DNA from: Candidatus Sumerlaeota bacterium
Lineage (GTDB): Bacteria; Sumerlaeota; Sumerlaeia; UBA8349
Assembly (NCBI GenBank): GCA_003501375.1
Contig: DNPO01000127.1
Coordinates: 1-9,833 of the forward strand
Direction: 5' to 3'
DNA length: 9,833 bases
Positions 1-7,166 of this stretch are shown here, in pieces. Each line of letters begins with the position of its first letter. Within the stretch, counting starts at the first letter, position 1. The notes under the pieces were generated by a model. It was not told the origin of the DNA. It saw only the letters and a list, made by a program, of their open reading frames with translations, and searched no databases. The translations under genes and the position numbers were made by a program.

Positions 1-1
1 G

Positions 2-1165
2 GTTATTGCGATGTTTGTTCCAAGTTTATCGTACCGTCTGCTGATTGGGCGTCCCTTTGTTGTTACTATGGTAGGAGTATTGTATTTATGTTTCACTTGG
101 CGTAAATTGCGATGCAAGACAGTGGCGTGGCCGGTTTTGATTGATCTGTGCATTGCCGTAACCGCTTCCACTTGGATTCATTGCAGTTGGTTTCTGTGGG
201 CATTGCCGGTCGCTGCTTTTTTCCTTGCCCGGGAATGGCGAGCTGCAATTCGCTTGATTGCCTGTATTCTGGTCGGCGTAGTCTTAGGCGCGATACTGAC
301 AGGCCATCCCATTACTTTTTTGATGCAAACCTTTTTCCACATACTCCAGAGCGCATCCGCCGACGTGCTGGCGCGGCGGCAACTGGTAACAGAACTCCGC
401 CCAATGGGGATAGATCCGGTACTAATTTTACTGGTCGGATTTTTGTTGGGTTGGCGTTCTTTGCGTGGGGGGTGGCACCGCGGGGTTGTGGACAATCCGG
501 TGTTTATTTTGGCTGCATTGGGCTGGGTATTGGGATTTCAGGTAACGCGTTTTTGGCTGGATTGGGGTGCACCTGCGCTGACAGCATGGATTGCCCTGGA
601 AATTAAGGCAGAACTACGACGTCAAACGGGTGTTTTTATGCTACGACGTCTTGGCATTGCGCTGGTGGGCGGTGGGGTTTTCTTTCTGGCCATGACCAAT
701 GACTTTAGTAGTCGCTGGACAGGAAATTTGACGAGAGAATACCTGGATTCTTCCAAGGCGGATATGAAGGGGTGGATGCCTGAACCCAAAGGCATTTTTT
801 ATTCGAATGACATGGCTTTCTTTTATCAGACATTTTTTAAAAATCCCCATGGAGATTGGAAATATGTTGTGGGTTTTGAACCTTCCATGATGCCTAAGGA
901 CGACTGGGATATTTACATGAAAATCATGTGGAACGATGGTGCTGTGGAAGCATTTCAGCCTTGGGTTAAAAAAATGCGTCCCATAGATCGACTCGTCATT
1001 GAACAGTCCAAGAGTGCAAAGCCGGATATTCCCGAATTGGAATGGTATTATGCGGCAAAAATGATTTGGATCGGGCGTTTGCCACAAAATAAAACAGGGG
1101 ATGCTGCAACCACGGGGACGCTCTCTACGACTAATGTCCCAGAACCGCTTAAAACATCGAAGTAA
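2..1165 (+). CDS. Polytopic inner-membrane protein, probably 5'-truncated, GT-C-like
   Basis: The frame is open from the first bases of the window, and the first ATG (base 11) has no ribosome-binding site in the few bases before it, so the true start probably lies outside. Numbering from that ATG, about 230 residues form repeated hydrophobic helices (roughly 16-30, 40-73, 80-97, 136-148, 163-178, 186-197 and 213-229) with short basic loops such as ARRQ and RRLG. A soluble C-terminal part of about 150 residues follows, rich in Trp, Tyr and Met, for example the stretch around GFEPSMMPKDDWD near residue 288. Many membrane helices followed by an extracytoplasmic tail is the layout of GT-C glycosyltransferases and related envelope proteins, but no catalytic motif is visible here, so the function is unknown. 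The gap to the next gene is 31 bases, so co-transcription is possible. Confidence 0.7.
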   Translation, partial: VIAMFVPSLSYRLLIGRPFVVTMVGVLYLCFTWRKLRCKTVAWPVLIDLCIAVTASTWIHCSWFLWALPVAAFFLAREWRAAIRLIACILVGVVLGAILTGHPITFLMQTFFHILQSASADVLARRQLVTELRPMGIDPVLILLVGFLLGWRSLRGGWHRGVVDNPVFILAALGWVLGFQVTRFWLDWGAPALTAWIALEIKAELRRQTGVFMLRRLGIALVGGGVFFLAMTNDFSSRWTGNLTREYLDSSKADMKGWMPEPKGIFYSNDMAFFYQTFFKNPHGDWKYVVGFEPSMMPKDDWDIYMKIMWNDGAVEAFQPWVKKMRPIDRLVIEQSKSAKPDIPELEWYYAAKMIWIGRLPQNKTGDAATTGTLSTTNVPEPLKTSK

Positions 1166-1196
1166 GGATGAATCATAAAAAGGAGAATCAGTACCC

Positions 1197-2291
1197 ATGC
1201 AAATCGCCTTGATTGGCTTTAGTAAGTCTGGAAAAACAACCGTTTTCAACGCCCTCACCGGGGCAAATGCCGAGGTGTCGGCTTTCGCCGCGGGCAAGGA
1301 TAAAACTCACCGCGCGGTAGTCGAAGTCCCCGATGACCGCCTAAAAAAACTGAGCGACTTGTTCGAGTCGAAAAAATATTGCCCGGCTACGATTGATTAT
1401 CTCGACCCCATTGGTATCCGTCGCGACCAGGCGGGTACGGGCGAAAGTCTGGGACTGGACATGCTGAATACGATCGCCAATGCGGATGCGCTGGTGGCGG
1501 TGATTCGTGCGTTTCAGGACGACAGCGGGGTGGACTGCGCTCCTGTTGCAGACTTTGAAGCCGTACATTTGGAACTCGTTTTGAGCGATCTGGCCAAGGT
1601 GGAAAACCGTTTGGAGCGCTTGAAAAGCCAGATGCAGCGCATTGCCGGGAAGGACCGCGCCAAGATGGAGGTGGAAGCGGTGGTGATGGAACGCTTGAAG
1701 GGCGCACTGGAATCGAGTCAGCCGATTCGTTCACTGGAGTTTGATGTAGAGGAAGACCGCATTCTGAAATCTTTCCAATTCCTGACCAGCAAGCAACTGA
1801 TCATCGTGGTAAATACAGGCGAGGGTGTCGATGGTGAGGAATTGATTAGCAAGATGAAAGCGACATTGAGTGGCGATGAAAAAGCCTATCCGGTTTTTCT
1901 GACACTCTGTGGCAATACGGAAATGGAAATCGCGCAGTTGGCACCAGAAGAGCGCGTCATGTTTTTGGAAGAATACGGCATCACGGAACCAGGCGCGGCG
2001 CGGATGATTCGCTTGTCCTATGCGGCATTGGGTTTGATTTCCTTCTTCACGATCGGCCCCCAAGAGGCGCATGCGTGGACAATTCGCAAAGGAATCTCGG
2101 CTGTGGAAGCAGCTGGGACAATCCATAGCGATTTGCAACGCGGATTTATCCGTGCGCAGATCACCCCGTGGGATTTGCTGCTGAAGGACAAGACGTTTGC
2201 CGAAGCAAAGAAGCAGGCGCATTTACGGGTAGAAGGTAAAGAGTATGTCATGACGGATGGCGACGTGGTTGAGGTGATGTTCAGCGTGTAA
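1197..2291 (+). CDS. Divergent YchF/OLA1-family P-loop NTPase with TGS domain
   Basis: At 364 residues it matches the usual YchF length (363 in E. coli). The G1/Walker A motif is GFSKSGKT at residues 7-14, where classical YchF has NVGKS. A DPIG sequence at 70-73 fits G3 (DxxG), and NTGE at 206-209 fits the NxxE form of G4, the hallmark that gives YchF/OLA1 a preference for ATP over GTP. Residues 126-150 form the helical coiled-coil insertion (LERLKSQ). Residues 281-364 are the TGS domain, with HAWTIRKG, AAGTIHSDLQRGFIRAQ and the ending DGDVVEVMFSV. Family members bind ribosomes and act in stress responses and translation. The switch region is far from typical YchF, so this is probably a paralogue subfamily rather than the housekeeping copy. 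AGGAG lies 11 bases before the ATG. The stop is 18 bases before the next gene, whose ribosome-binding site lies between them. Confidence 0.88.
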   Translation: MQIALIGFSKSGKTTVFNALTGANAEVSAFAAGKDKTHRAVVEVPDDRLKKLSDLFESKKYCPATIDYLDPIGIRRDQAGTGESLGLDMLNTIANADALVAVIRAFQDDSGVDCAPVADFEAVHLELVLSDLAKVENRLERLKSQMQRIAGKDRAKMEVEAVVMERLKGALESSQPIRSLEFDVEEDRILKSFQFLTSKQLIIVVNTGEGVDGEELISKMKATLSGDEKAYPVFLTLCGNTEMEIAQLAPEERVMFLEEYGITEPGAARMIRLSYAALGLISFFTIGPQEAHAWTIRKGISAVEAAGTIHSDLQRGFIRAQITPWDLLLKDKTFAEAKKQAHLRVEGKEYVMTDGDVVEVMFSV

Positions 2292-2309
2292 TGCCCCCGG
2301 AGGACGAAT

Positions 2310-2807
2310 ATGGAAAAGGTTCTTCAAACGCTCAACTCTCTTGTCGAGGACGGAGTATTGGGGCAGTATGCTATCGGTGGTGCGATGGCTGCCATGTTTT
2401 ATGCCGAACCCGTGATGACATTTGATCTGGACGTCTTCGTTGTTCTTCCGCATCAAGGACTGCTTATTACCCTCACCCCACTTTATGATGCGCTACAAAA
2501 ACGGGGATATGAAGCACAAGGGGAGTGCGTCAATATTGAAGGTGTCCCGGTACAGTTTCTCCCCGCATATAATCCGTTGTTGGAAGAGGCTCTGAAGGAA
2601 GCGGAGGAAAAACTTTATCAAGAGCAAATTCCAACATGGGTATTACGCGTTGAGCATTTGATTGCGATTTGCTTGCAAACGGGTAGGGAGAAAGATAAAG
2701 ATCGTGTCCGTCATTTTTGCAATGAAGCGCAAATTAATATGGAATATTTGCAAGGGATTCTGAAGCAGCATGGTTTGGAAGAAAAATGGCTACTATGGAA
2801 AATTTGA
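2310..2807 (+). CDS. Small nucleotidyltransferase-fold protein (MNT/AbiEii-like)
   Basis: A 165-residue protein with the early GG motif (AIGGAMAAMF, Gly23-Gly24) and a following TFDLDV (Asp39 and Asp41). GG followed about 15 residues later by T-x-D-x-D is the signature of the polymerase-beta-like nucleotidyltransferase fold used by MNT, AbiEii and related toxin-antitoxin or defence proteins. The C-terminal half is helical (RVEHLIAICLQTGREKDKDRV), consistent with the helix after the catalytic core in such proteins, which often carries a lysine or arginine cluster. A strong GGAGG sits 6 bases before the ATG. The 3' end overlaps the next gene by 13 or 22 bases depending on that gene's start, so the two are probably translated together. 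The substrate is unknown. The call rests on motif recognition only. Confidence 0.7.
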   Translation: MEKVLQTLNSLVEDGVLGQYAIGGAMAAMFYAEPVMTFDLDVFVVLPHQGLLITLTPLYDALQKRGYEAQGECVNIEGVPVQFLPAYNPLLEEALKEAEEKLYQEQIPTWVLRVEHLIAICLQTGREKDKDRVRHFCNEAQINMEYLQGILKQHGLEEKWLLWKI

Positions 2808-3004
2808 CCCCTGAAATACAGCACATTTTTGATGCAAAAGAGAAACGCCGCAAGGATTTGGCGGCCCTTCCCATTGCAGAAAAAGTGCGCATGGTAGTAC
2901 AAATGCAACGCATGGCTTACCCGATCTTAAAGGATCGAGACCCCCGTGCCTGCATTTGGAAAATCGATGTTTCTGAAAACAAAAAAGGTTGTAAAACCCC
3001 ATGA
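2786..3004 (+). CDS. Small basic partner protein of the nucleotidyltransferase
   Basis: A 72-residue charged helical protein containing an AKEKRRKDLAALPIAEKVRMVVQMQRMAYPIL core (residues 17-48; basic helix, Leu-Pro turn, second amphipathic helix) and a short tail ending near IWKID. It has no signal peptide or membrane segment. I recall similar short proteins next to small nucleotidyltransferases, so the two probably form a functional pair, possibly toxin-antitoxin-like, but that is inference. Two starts are possible: ATG at 2786, or ATG at 2795 (69 residues). The second is better placed relative to GGAAGA at 2778-2783. Its stop overlaps the next ATG in an ATGA arrangement (3001-3004), so translation of the downstream gene is probably coupled to it. 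Confidence 0.65.
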   Translation: MATMENLTPEIQHIFDAKEKRRKDLAALPIAEKVRMVVQMQRMAYPILKDRDPRACIWKIDVSENKKGCKTP

Positions 3005-3711
3005 AACGCATATACATTCTCCTTCTCTTGTGCCTCACCCTGTCGTCTTGGGCCATAACACCGACATCAAAACCTTTGGTTCCATCTGCCAAGATACTTC
3101 CGAAGGTAAATGCCTCACCACTCACCTCACAAACGCAACCGTTAGTGGAGTCGGTAGAACCGGAAGCCAGCGACGACGCCAAGGAGCAATATGCCGCCGA
3201 TGTCGAGGAGCGCAAAAGCCAGTTGCAGGAACTGGAAGCCGACATGGATAAGTTGAAAGAGGAGATGGAGGGCAAAGAGTACGAGGGCGAAGTGCTGAAA
3301 GAGGCGGGGAAAATTTTGGATGCCGAAGTAGTCTTGAGCAAAACCCTGCGGTCACATATCGCCGCTTTGGAAAGTGGCAAGACGGATAAAATTCTGGATG
3401 CCCAGGCAAAAACGCACTTTGCAGAAAATGCCGTGGATATTGCGGGCATGCGTTTCAATCTGGAATATGATCTGGATGATATGAAAGCCAGTGTGGGCAA
3501 GGCGGCAAATTCCGAAAAGTTTAAGGCAATAATTGCCAAGTACCGAGAAAAAGGGTTGGAACAAATCCGCTTGAAAACCGAGATGCAAAAATCCCAGATG
3601 CAGGTGGATAAACTGGAGATTGAAAAAAATGCCCTTTCCGATGAATTTGATGCAACAACGGATGCCCATCAAAAAACGGGCGGTGCCCAGCATGATGACA
3701 ATGTGATATAG
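3001..3711 (+). CDS. Secreted coiled-coil protein of unknown function
   Basis: Begins with a clear Sec signal peptide: K2 R3, a hydrophobic core at 4-14 (IYILLLLCLTL), and a plausible signal peptidase I site after SSWA (residue 18). The Cys at 11 is not in a lipobox. The mature protein starts with a Pro/Thr/Ser-rich linker (about 19-55). Highly charged heptad-like helices follow at about 60-105 (ERKSQLQELEADMDKLKEEME) and 172-217 (QMQVDKLEIEKNAL), separated by a mixed region, and the tail is His/Asp-rich (HDDNVI). It is therefore likely a periplasmic or envelope-associated coiled-coil protein. I do not recognise the family. Its ATG shares four bases with the stop of the preceding small gene, and AAGG lies about 12 bases upstream. 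A cytoplasmic nucleotidyltransferase pair coupled to an exported protein is an odd combination, so the linkage may be positional only. Confidence 0.8.
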   Translation: MKRIYILLLLCLTLSSWAITPTSKPLVPSAKILPKVNASPLTSQTQPLVESVEPEASDDAKEQYAADVEERKSQLQELEADMDKLKEEMEGKEYEGEVLKEAGKILDAEVVLSKTLRSHIAALESGKTDKILDAQAKTHFAENAVDIAGMRFNLEYDLDDMKASVGKAANSEKFKAIIAKYREKGLEQIRLKTEMQKSQMQVDKLEIEKNALSDEFDATTDAHQKTGGAQHDDNVI

Positions 3712-3740
3712 GACGAAACGGCGTTTGCTTATAAAGTAAG

Positions 3741-3790
3741 TTCGTGTTTATTCGTGGTAATTTTTTAAAGTTATTCGTTTGCCATTCGTA
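3741..3790 (+). repeat. Degenerate TTCGTG intergenic repeat before tatC
   Basis: Four copies of TTCGT occur at 3741, 3751, 3774 and 3785. The first two are exact TTCGTG units ten bases apart (TTCGTGTTTATTCGTGGTAA). The stretch resembles a short dispersed intergenic repeat of the form ATTCGTG-N4-ATTCGTGG that I recall from many environmental bacterial genomes, but I cannot check that here. No coding function is apparent. The TTG at 3779, an alternative tatC start, lies inside it, which argues against that start. Confidence 0.4.
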
Positions 3791-3814
3791 CCGGCGGCAT
3801 CGTATGATTTTCCT

Positions 3815-4744
3815 ATGATGGATACCTCTGACAATCCCGAAAAAAATATGACGCTGATCGAACATCTGGAAGAATTGCGCACGCGCCTTTTCTTCATGGC
3901 GCTATTTGTTACGGTGGGCGTCATGGTTGGTTTCTTTTTTGCCGAGCCCGCGGTGCGCTTTTTGGTACATCCGTTGCAAAACGTTAAACTGAAGGGTGAC
4001 GACGTCATTGTCAAATTGCGCGTCGAACCAGAGACGGGCATCTTACGATTGATTTCCGACCAGGCAGGCTCGAACAAAAAGGCAAATGGCACGACCAGCA
4101 GCACTCTGCTTTCTGCCAATTGCATTGGGTTTTACCTCCCGGGTACTCCCGCAACACAACCGCCAGATTTTACCGTGGGCAAGCAAGCGCATCGGTTGAT
4201 TTTTTTAGGGCCGCTGGACTTAGTTTTTCTGTATGTCAAAGCCTCTACTGTCGTGGGAATTTTGCTGGTTTTGCCGTTCATTCTATGGCAGGTATGGCTT
4301 TTTGTTGCGCCGGGACTTACCCGTCTGGAACGCAAAACAGCCGGGTGGTTGATTGCACTGGCGGGATTTCTGTTTCCGCTGGGCGTGGCGTTCTCCTACT
4401 TTCTTTTTAGTTTTATTCTGGGGTACATTTTGAATTTTCAACTGATGGGTGCCGAGCCGCAGTTGGAAATCACGCGCTTTATTGACTTGGAATTAAAAAT
4501 GATGCTGGGATTCGGCTCCGTGTTTGAATTCCCAGTGGCCATTGTTTTACTGACCATGATGGGCTTGATTGAACCGGCCCAACTGCGCAGCTACCGCAAG
4601 GTCGCCTATGTAGCCATCACCGTGGTCGCAATGTTAATTACGCCCCCCGACCCATTTTCCATGTTGCTTGTCATGCTGCCTTTGATTATCCTATACGAGG
4701 TTTCGATCTGGGCGTCCGTGCCGTTAGCCAAAAAGAAAAACTAA
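3815..4744 (+). CDS. tatC: Sec-independent protein translocase subunit TatC, long first periplasmic loop
   Basis: TatC is the six-helix inner-membrane receptor that binds twin-arginine signal peptides and exports folded proteins. Visible hallmarks, numbered from the ATG at 3815, are HLEELRTR (17-24, Glu20 matching E. coli Glu15), QVWLFVAPGLTRLER (159-173, Phe163 and Glu172 matching Phe94 and Glu103), VFEFPVAIVLL (237-246, Glu238 matching Glu170), and ITPPDPFS (275-282). Helices lie near 24-43, 138-166, 176-205, 232-250, 262-276 and 280-299. At 309 residues it is about 50 longer than E. coli TatC (258). The excess lies between Pro53 and Phe163, in the first periplasmic loop. No Shine-Dalgarno sequence is evident. 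ATG 3815 is preferred to TTG 3779 because the latter lies in repeat sequence; ATG 3818 and 3848 are other options. No tatA or tatB is nearby. Confidence 0.93.
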   Translation: MMDTSDNPEKNMTLIEHLEELRTRLFFMALFVTVGVMVGFFFAEPAVRFLVHPLQNVKLKGDDVIVKLRVEPETGILRLISDQAGSNKKANGTTSSTLLSANCIGFYLPGTPATQPPDFTVGKQAHRLIFLGPLDLVFLYVKASTVVGILLVLPFILWQVWLFVAPGLTRLERKTAGWLIALAGFLFPLGVAFSYFLFSFILGYILNFQLMGAEPQLEITRFIDLELKMMLGFGSVFEFPVAIVLLTMMGLIEPAQLRSYRKVAYVAITVVAMLITPPDPFSMLLVMLPLIILYEVSIWASVPLAKKKN

Positions 4745-4749
4745 CCACA

Positions 4750-4770
4750 AATGTTCGCGCTGCGAACGTT
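4750..4770 (+). other. Short inverted repeat between tatC and the GHKL gene
   Basis: GTTCGC (4753-4758) and GCGAAC (4762-4767) are perfect complements around a GCT loop, extended by a T-G wobble and two A-T pairs to a nine-pair stem. It begins 6 bases after the tatC stop and is not followed by a T-run, so it is not a classical intrinsic terminator. It could be an operator, a transcript 3'-end stabiliser or a weak terminator. Confidence 0.35.
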
Positions 4771-4800
4771 TGCGACCACCCCTCAGAGGACTGCGAATTC

Positions 4801-5712
4801 ATGAATCGTCTGCACTTCCTTGTCATCAGTTCCGACCAGCCTTTTCAAGACCGTCTGACCAAGGCGCTGGGTAATGATTTTTCGTTCACCTGCGTTTGCG
4901 AAGGTGAAGGAGTGCGGCACGCCCTGCTGGAACGCAGACCAGACGCCCTGCTGATTAATCCGCGAGAACGCATCCCGGCTGACGAAGACCCGTTGCGTAT
5001 CGCCCGAGGCATATATCCCGGGATTCCCGCTGCGCTGATTACGGCAACGGATACCAGCGCCTGCTTCCAGTTGCTGCGGACGTACGGGCTGGGTTCCGCC
5101 CTGCCGCCCAATCTCGGATTGCCGCCCTATCTGTTGCGTTACTTTTTGAAACACATGGCGCGTCCATCCTCATTACTGGAGTTGGATGCTTTTCTGGACA
5201 GAAGCGTTACCCTCACTTCCGCCAATGTGACCGCTTCCGGCGAACGCATTGCGCTGTTTGAACAGATCAGACATGACTTTGCCGCATGCCCGTATGTAAA
5301 CATCCACGATTTGCAACTGGTCTTTGAGGAACTGCTCAACAATGCTCTGTTCCACGCTTTCCGCAACGAGCGGAATCAGCCCAAATATGTGGGTGGCAAA
5401 GAGCAGGTGATCGACGTGGAAGACAAGATATGCTTGCACTGGGCTGCGGGTGAGCAGTTTAGCGTGTTCTCCATCACCGATAACCAGGGACTGTTGGAAC
5501 GCGCCACGGTATGGGATCGCTTTATCCGCCAAACCAGTTTATCTGGATTGTTAGATACAAATGGACGGGGCGTGTACCTGACACACCTGTTGTCTAACCT
5601 TATGCTGGCCTCGGTGCGTCCGGGGAAATGCACACGGATTGCAGTTTTCTTTTACCCAGGCTCCATGCGCCAACCCAAACCTATCAGCGTGCAAATGGCA
5701 CTTGAAGAATGA
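4801..5712 (+). CDS. Degenerate receiver domain fused to RsbW-like GHKL ATPase
   Basis: A 303-residue soluble protein. Residues 1-118 follow a response-regulator receiver pattern (LVISSDQP, RRPDALLIN, AALITATD, GLGSALPP). The position expected for the phosphorylated aspartate is Asn53, the acidic pocket is mostly Ser, and the conserved lysine is replaced by Pro102, so it should not be phosphorylated in the usual way. Residues 150-285 are a GHKL/HATPase_c_2 domain: N-box FEELLNNA (Glu177, Asn181), G1-like DNQG (227-230), and G2-like NGRGVYLTHLL (254-264). This resembles RsbW/SpoIIAB anti-sigma kinases more than histidine kinases, because no phosphorylatable His-dimerisation domain precedes it. 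It may be a switch or partner-binding regulator. AGAGGA lies 10 bases before the ATG. The stop overlaps the next start by ATGA, suggesting an operon with the membrane protein and lipoprotein. Confidence 0.8.
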   Translation: MNRLHFLVISSDQPFQDRLTKALGNDFSFTCVCEGEGVRHALLERRPDALLINPRERIPADEDPLRIARGIYPGIPAALITATDTSACFQLLRTYGLGSALPPNLGLPPYLLRYFLKHMARPSSLLELDAFLDRSVTLTSANVTASGERIALFEQIRHDFAACPYVNIHDLQLVFEELLNNALFHAFRNERNQPKYVGGKEQVIDVEDKICLHWAAGEQFSVFSITDNQGLLERATVWDRFIRQTSLSGLLDTNGRGVYLTHLLSNLMLASVRPGKCTRIAVFFYPGSMRQPKPISVQMALEE

Positions 5713-7166
5713 AGCGGCATTGGGTTTTGATCAGCGACCTGAAAAGGTTTAACGGAATTCACAACATGCGTTCATTCAATATCCGCGAGCGCTTGCGCCA
5801 TTTATTTTTATCCACACCGACGGACCCACTGCGTTTTGAACGACGCGCTGTCTTATGCGGCGTGGCATTGCTTGCACTTTTTTTAATTCCTTTCCTTTTT
5901 AAACCCTGGATTCATGGGAATGATGGCGTGCGGCACTATGCCTACTGCCGCTCGTTTTGGCTCAATGGCGATTTCGACCTGACCAACGCATTCCAGCATT
6001 ATTACAAAGCGGGTGAGTTGCAGGAAATCCGACTCGACCCCAAAACAGGGCACCCCGGTAATAGCCAGGGGGTTGGCTCCGCCGTATTATGGTCGCCCTT
6101 CTTTCTGACGGGCCATATCCTCTCATATATCACGGGGTCTGCGCACGACGGTTACTCGCCCCCCTACATCTGGATGGTCTGCCTGGGGACGGTGTTCTAC
6201 GCCGCGCTGGGGCTGGTACTCCTCACCTCGGTATTGATCCAGCGCTTTGGCATTGCGCCCGCGCTGTTGGTAATTCCCGCGATCTGGTTCGGCACCCCGC
6301 TTTTTTTCTACATGTACATGCACCCGTCCATGTCGCACGGATGCTCGTTTTTTCTGGCAAGTTTGCTGCTCTGGGAATACGAACGCTGGCGCACGCAAGG
6401 ATTGTTACGGCACTTTTTCCTGATGGGGTTAACTGCGGGGCTGTCCGCTGCGGTACGCCTGAACGATGCGCTGCTCTTTCTGATCCCGGTTGGTTTTTGG
6501 GTTCGTGCGTACTACCTGGGTATGCCATCGGAAGATCGCTACCACGAACGTAAGGGGATTATCTGGGCTGGACTATTGGTATGCGTGGGGCTTTTTATCG
6601 GCTTCTTCCCGCAAATGGTCACTTGGCGCTACATCTACGATGCCTGGCTCTCCGGCCCACGCGATTACAAGTTGGGAAACAATCTCTCACTTCTGAAAAG
6701 TCCGTACTTTTTCGACCTGCTCTTTTCCGGATGGCGCGGGCTGTTCATCTGGTCACCCGTGCTGCTGTTTGCTGCATTCGGATTTGCGCTGCTTCTGCGC
6801 CGCCGCCGTTTTGTGGATACGACCCTGGCCATCATTTTTATCCTGCAACTCTGGGTGGTAGGCGGCTGGAGCATCTGGTTTGGCGCAGCGAGTTTTGGGC
6901 AACGCTTTTTCATCAATCTGCTGCCGGGGTTTGCGCTCGGATTGGCATGGTTGTACCTGTGCCTCCGTGAGGGATTGCCACGGCGAGCATTGGTAGGGAT
7001 AACGGTATTGTGCATTTTTTGGAATGGTGGATTGGCGATTCAGTACTGCTATAAAATCATTGATCGCGAAAAACGCGTTACCCTGTCGGAAATCACCAAT
7101 AACCAATTCAGCGCGGTACCCAAGTGGGTGTTGCAGCATTTGCACCTAGTGAAACAAAACAAATGA
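5709..7166 (+). CDS. Multi-pass GT-C/GT39-like membrane protein
   Basis: A 485-residue protein with about ten hydrophobic helices (near 48-66, 125-142, 154-175, 183-202, 211-222, 234-263, 284-301, 344-363, 371-388 and 400-418, plus one near 427-446). After the first helix is a periplasmic-type loop with HGNDGVRHYAY (Asp72) and NGDFDLTN (Asp88, Asp90). Acidic residues in this loop are where GT-C glycosyltransferases using polyprenyl-phosphate sugars keep their catalytic or metal-binding residues. GWRGLFIWSP (341-350) and FGAASFGQRFF (391-401) are motifs I associate with this family of uncharacterised membrane proteins. Donor and acceptor are unknown, and a non-enzymatic role is possible. The ATG at 5709 overlaps the upstream stop (ATGA). 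A second start at 5766 would remove 19 non-hydrophobic residues and is also plausible. The end overlaps the next gene by another ATGA. Confidence 0.75.
   Translation: MKRHWVLISDLKRFNGIHNMRSFNIRERLRHLFLSTPTDPLRFERRAVLCGVALLALFLIPFLFKPWIHGNDGVRHYAYCRSFWLNGDFDLTNAFQHYYKAGELQEIRLDPKTGHPGNSQGVGSAVLWSPFFLTGHILSYITGSAHDGYSPPYIWMVCLGTVFYAALGLVLLTSVLIQRFGIAPALLVIPAIWFGTPLFFYMYMHPSMSHGCSFFLASLLLWEYERWRTQGLLRHFFLMGLTAGLSAAVRLNDALLFLIPVGFWVRAYYLGMPSEDRYHERKGIIWAGLLVCVGLFIGFFPQMVTWRYIYDAWLSGPRDYKLGNNLSLLKSPYFFDLLFSGWRGLFIWSPVLLFAAFGFALLLRRRRFVDTTLAIIFILQLWVVGGWSIWFGAASFGQRFFINLLPGFALGLAWLYLCLREGLPRRALVGITVLCIFWNGGLAIQYCYKIIDREKRVTLSEITNNQFSAVPKWVLQHLHLVKQNK

Noticed and set aside
641..1297. 218-residue minus-strand open frame across the gene 1/ychF junction
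   Set aside because: It overlaps two convincing plus-strand genes, including the P-loop of the YchF-like protein, and its translation lacks domain features.
3025..3036. Possible lipobox at Cys11 of the secreted coiled-coil protein
   Set aside because: The residues before the Cys are all Leu with no small residue at -1, and the Cys is too close to the N-terminus. A signal peptidase I site after SSWA fits better.
3725..3740. Promoter-like TTGCTTATAAAG before tatC
   Set aside because: No -35 element at suitable spacing could be matched with confidence, so no promoter is called.
3779..3814. TTG start extending TatC by 12 residues
   Set aside because: It lies in the TTCGT repeat, has no ribosome-binding site, and the added residues match nothing in TatC.
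4750..4770. Inverted repeat as an intrinsic terminator for tatC
   Set aside because: The stem is followed by a GC-containing sequence (TGCGACCACC), not a T-run.
7124..7162. GTG start extending the rhodanese lipoprotein
   Set aside because: It would bury the lipoprotein signal peptide behind 13 extra residues. The ATG at 7163 gives both a proper signal and an ATGA overlap like the neighbouring junction.
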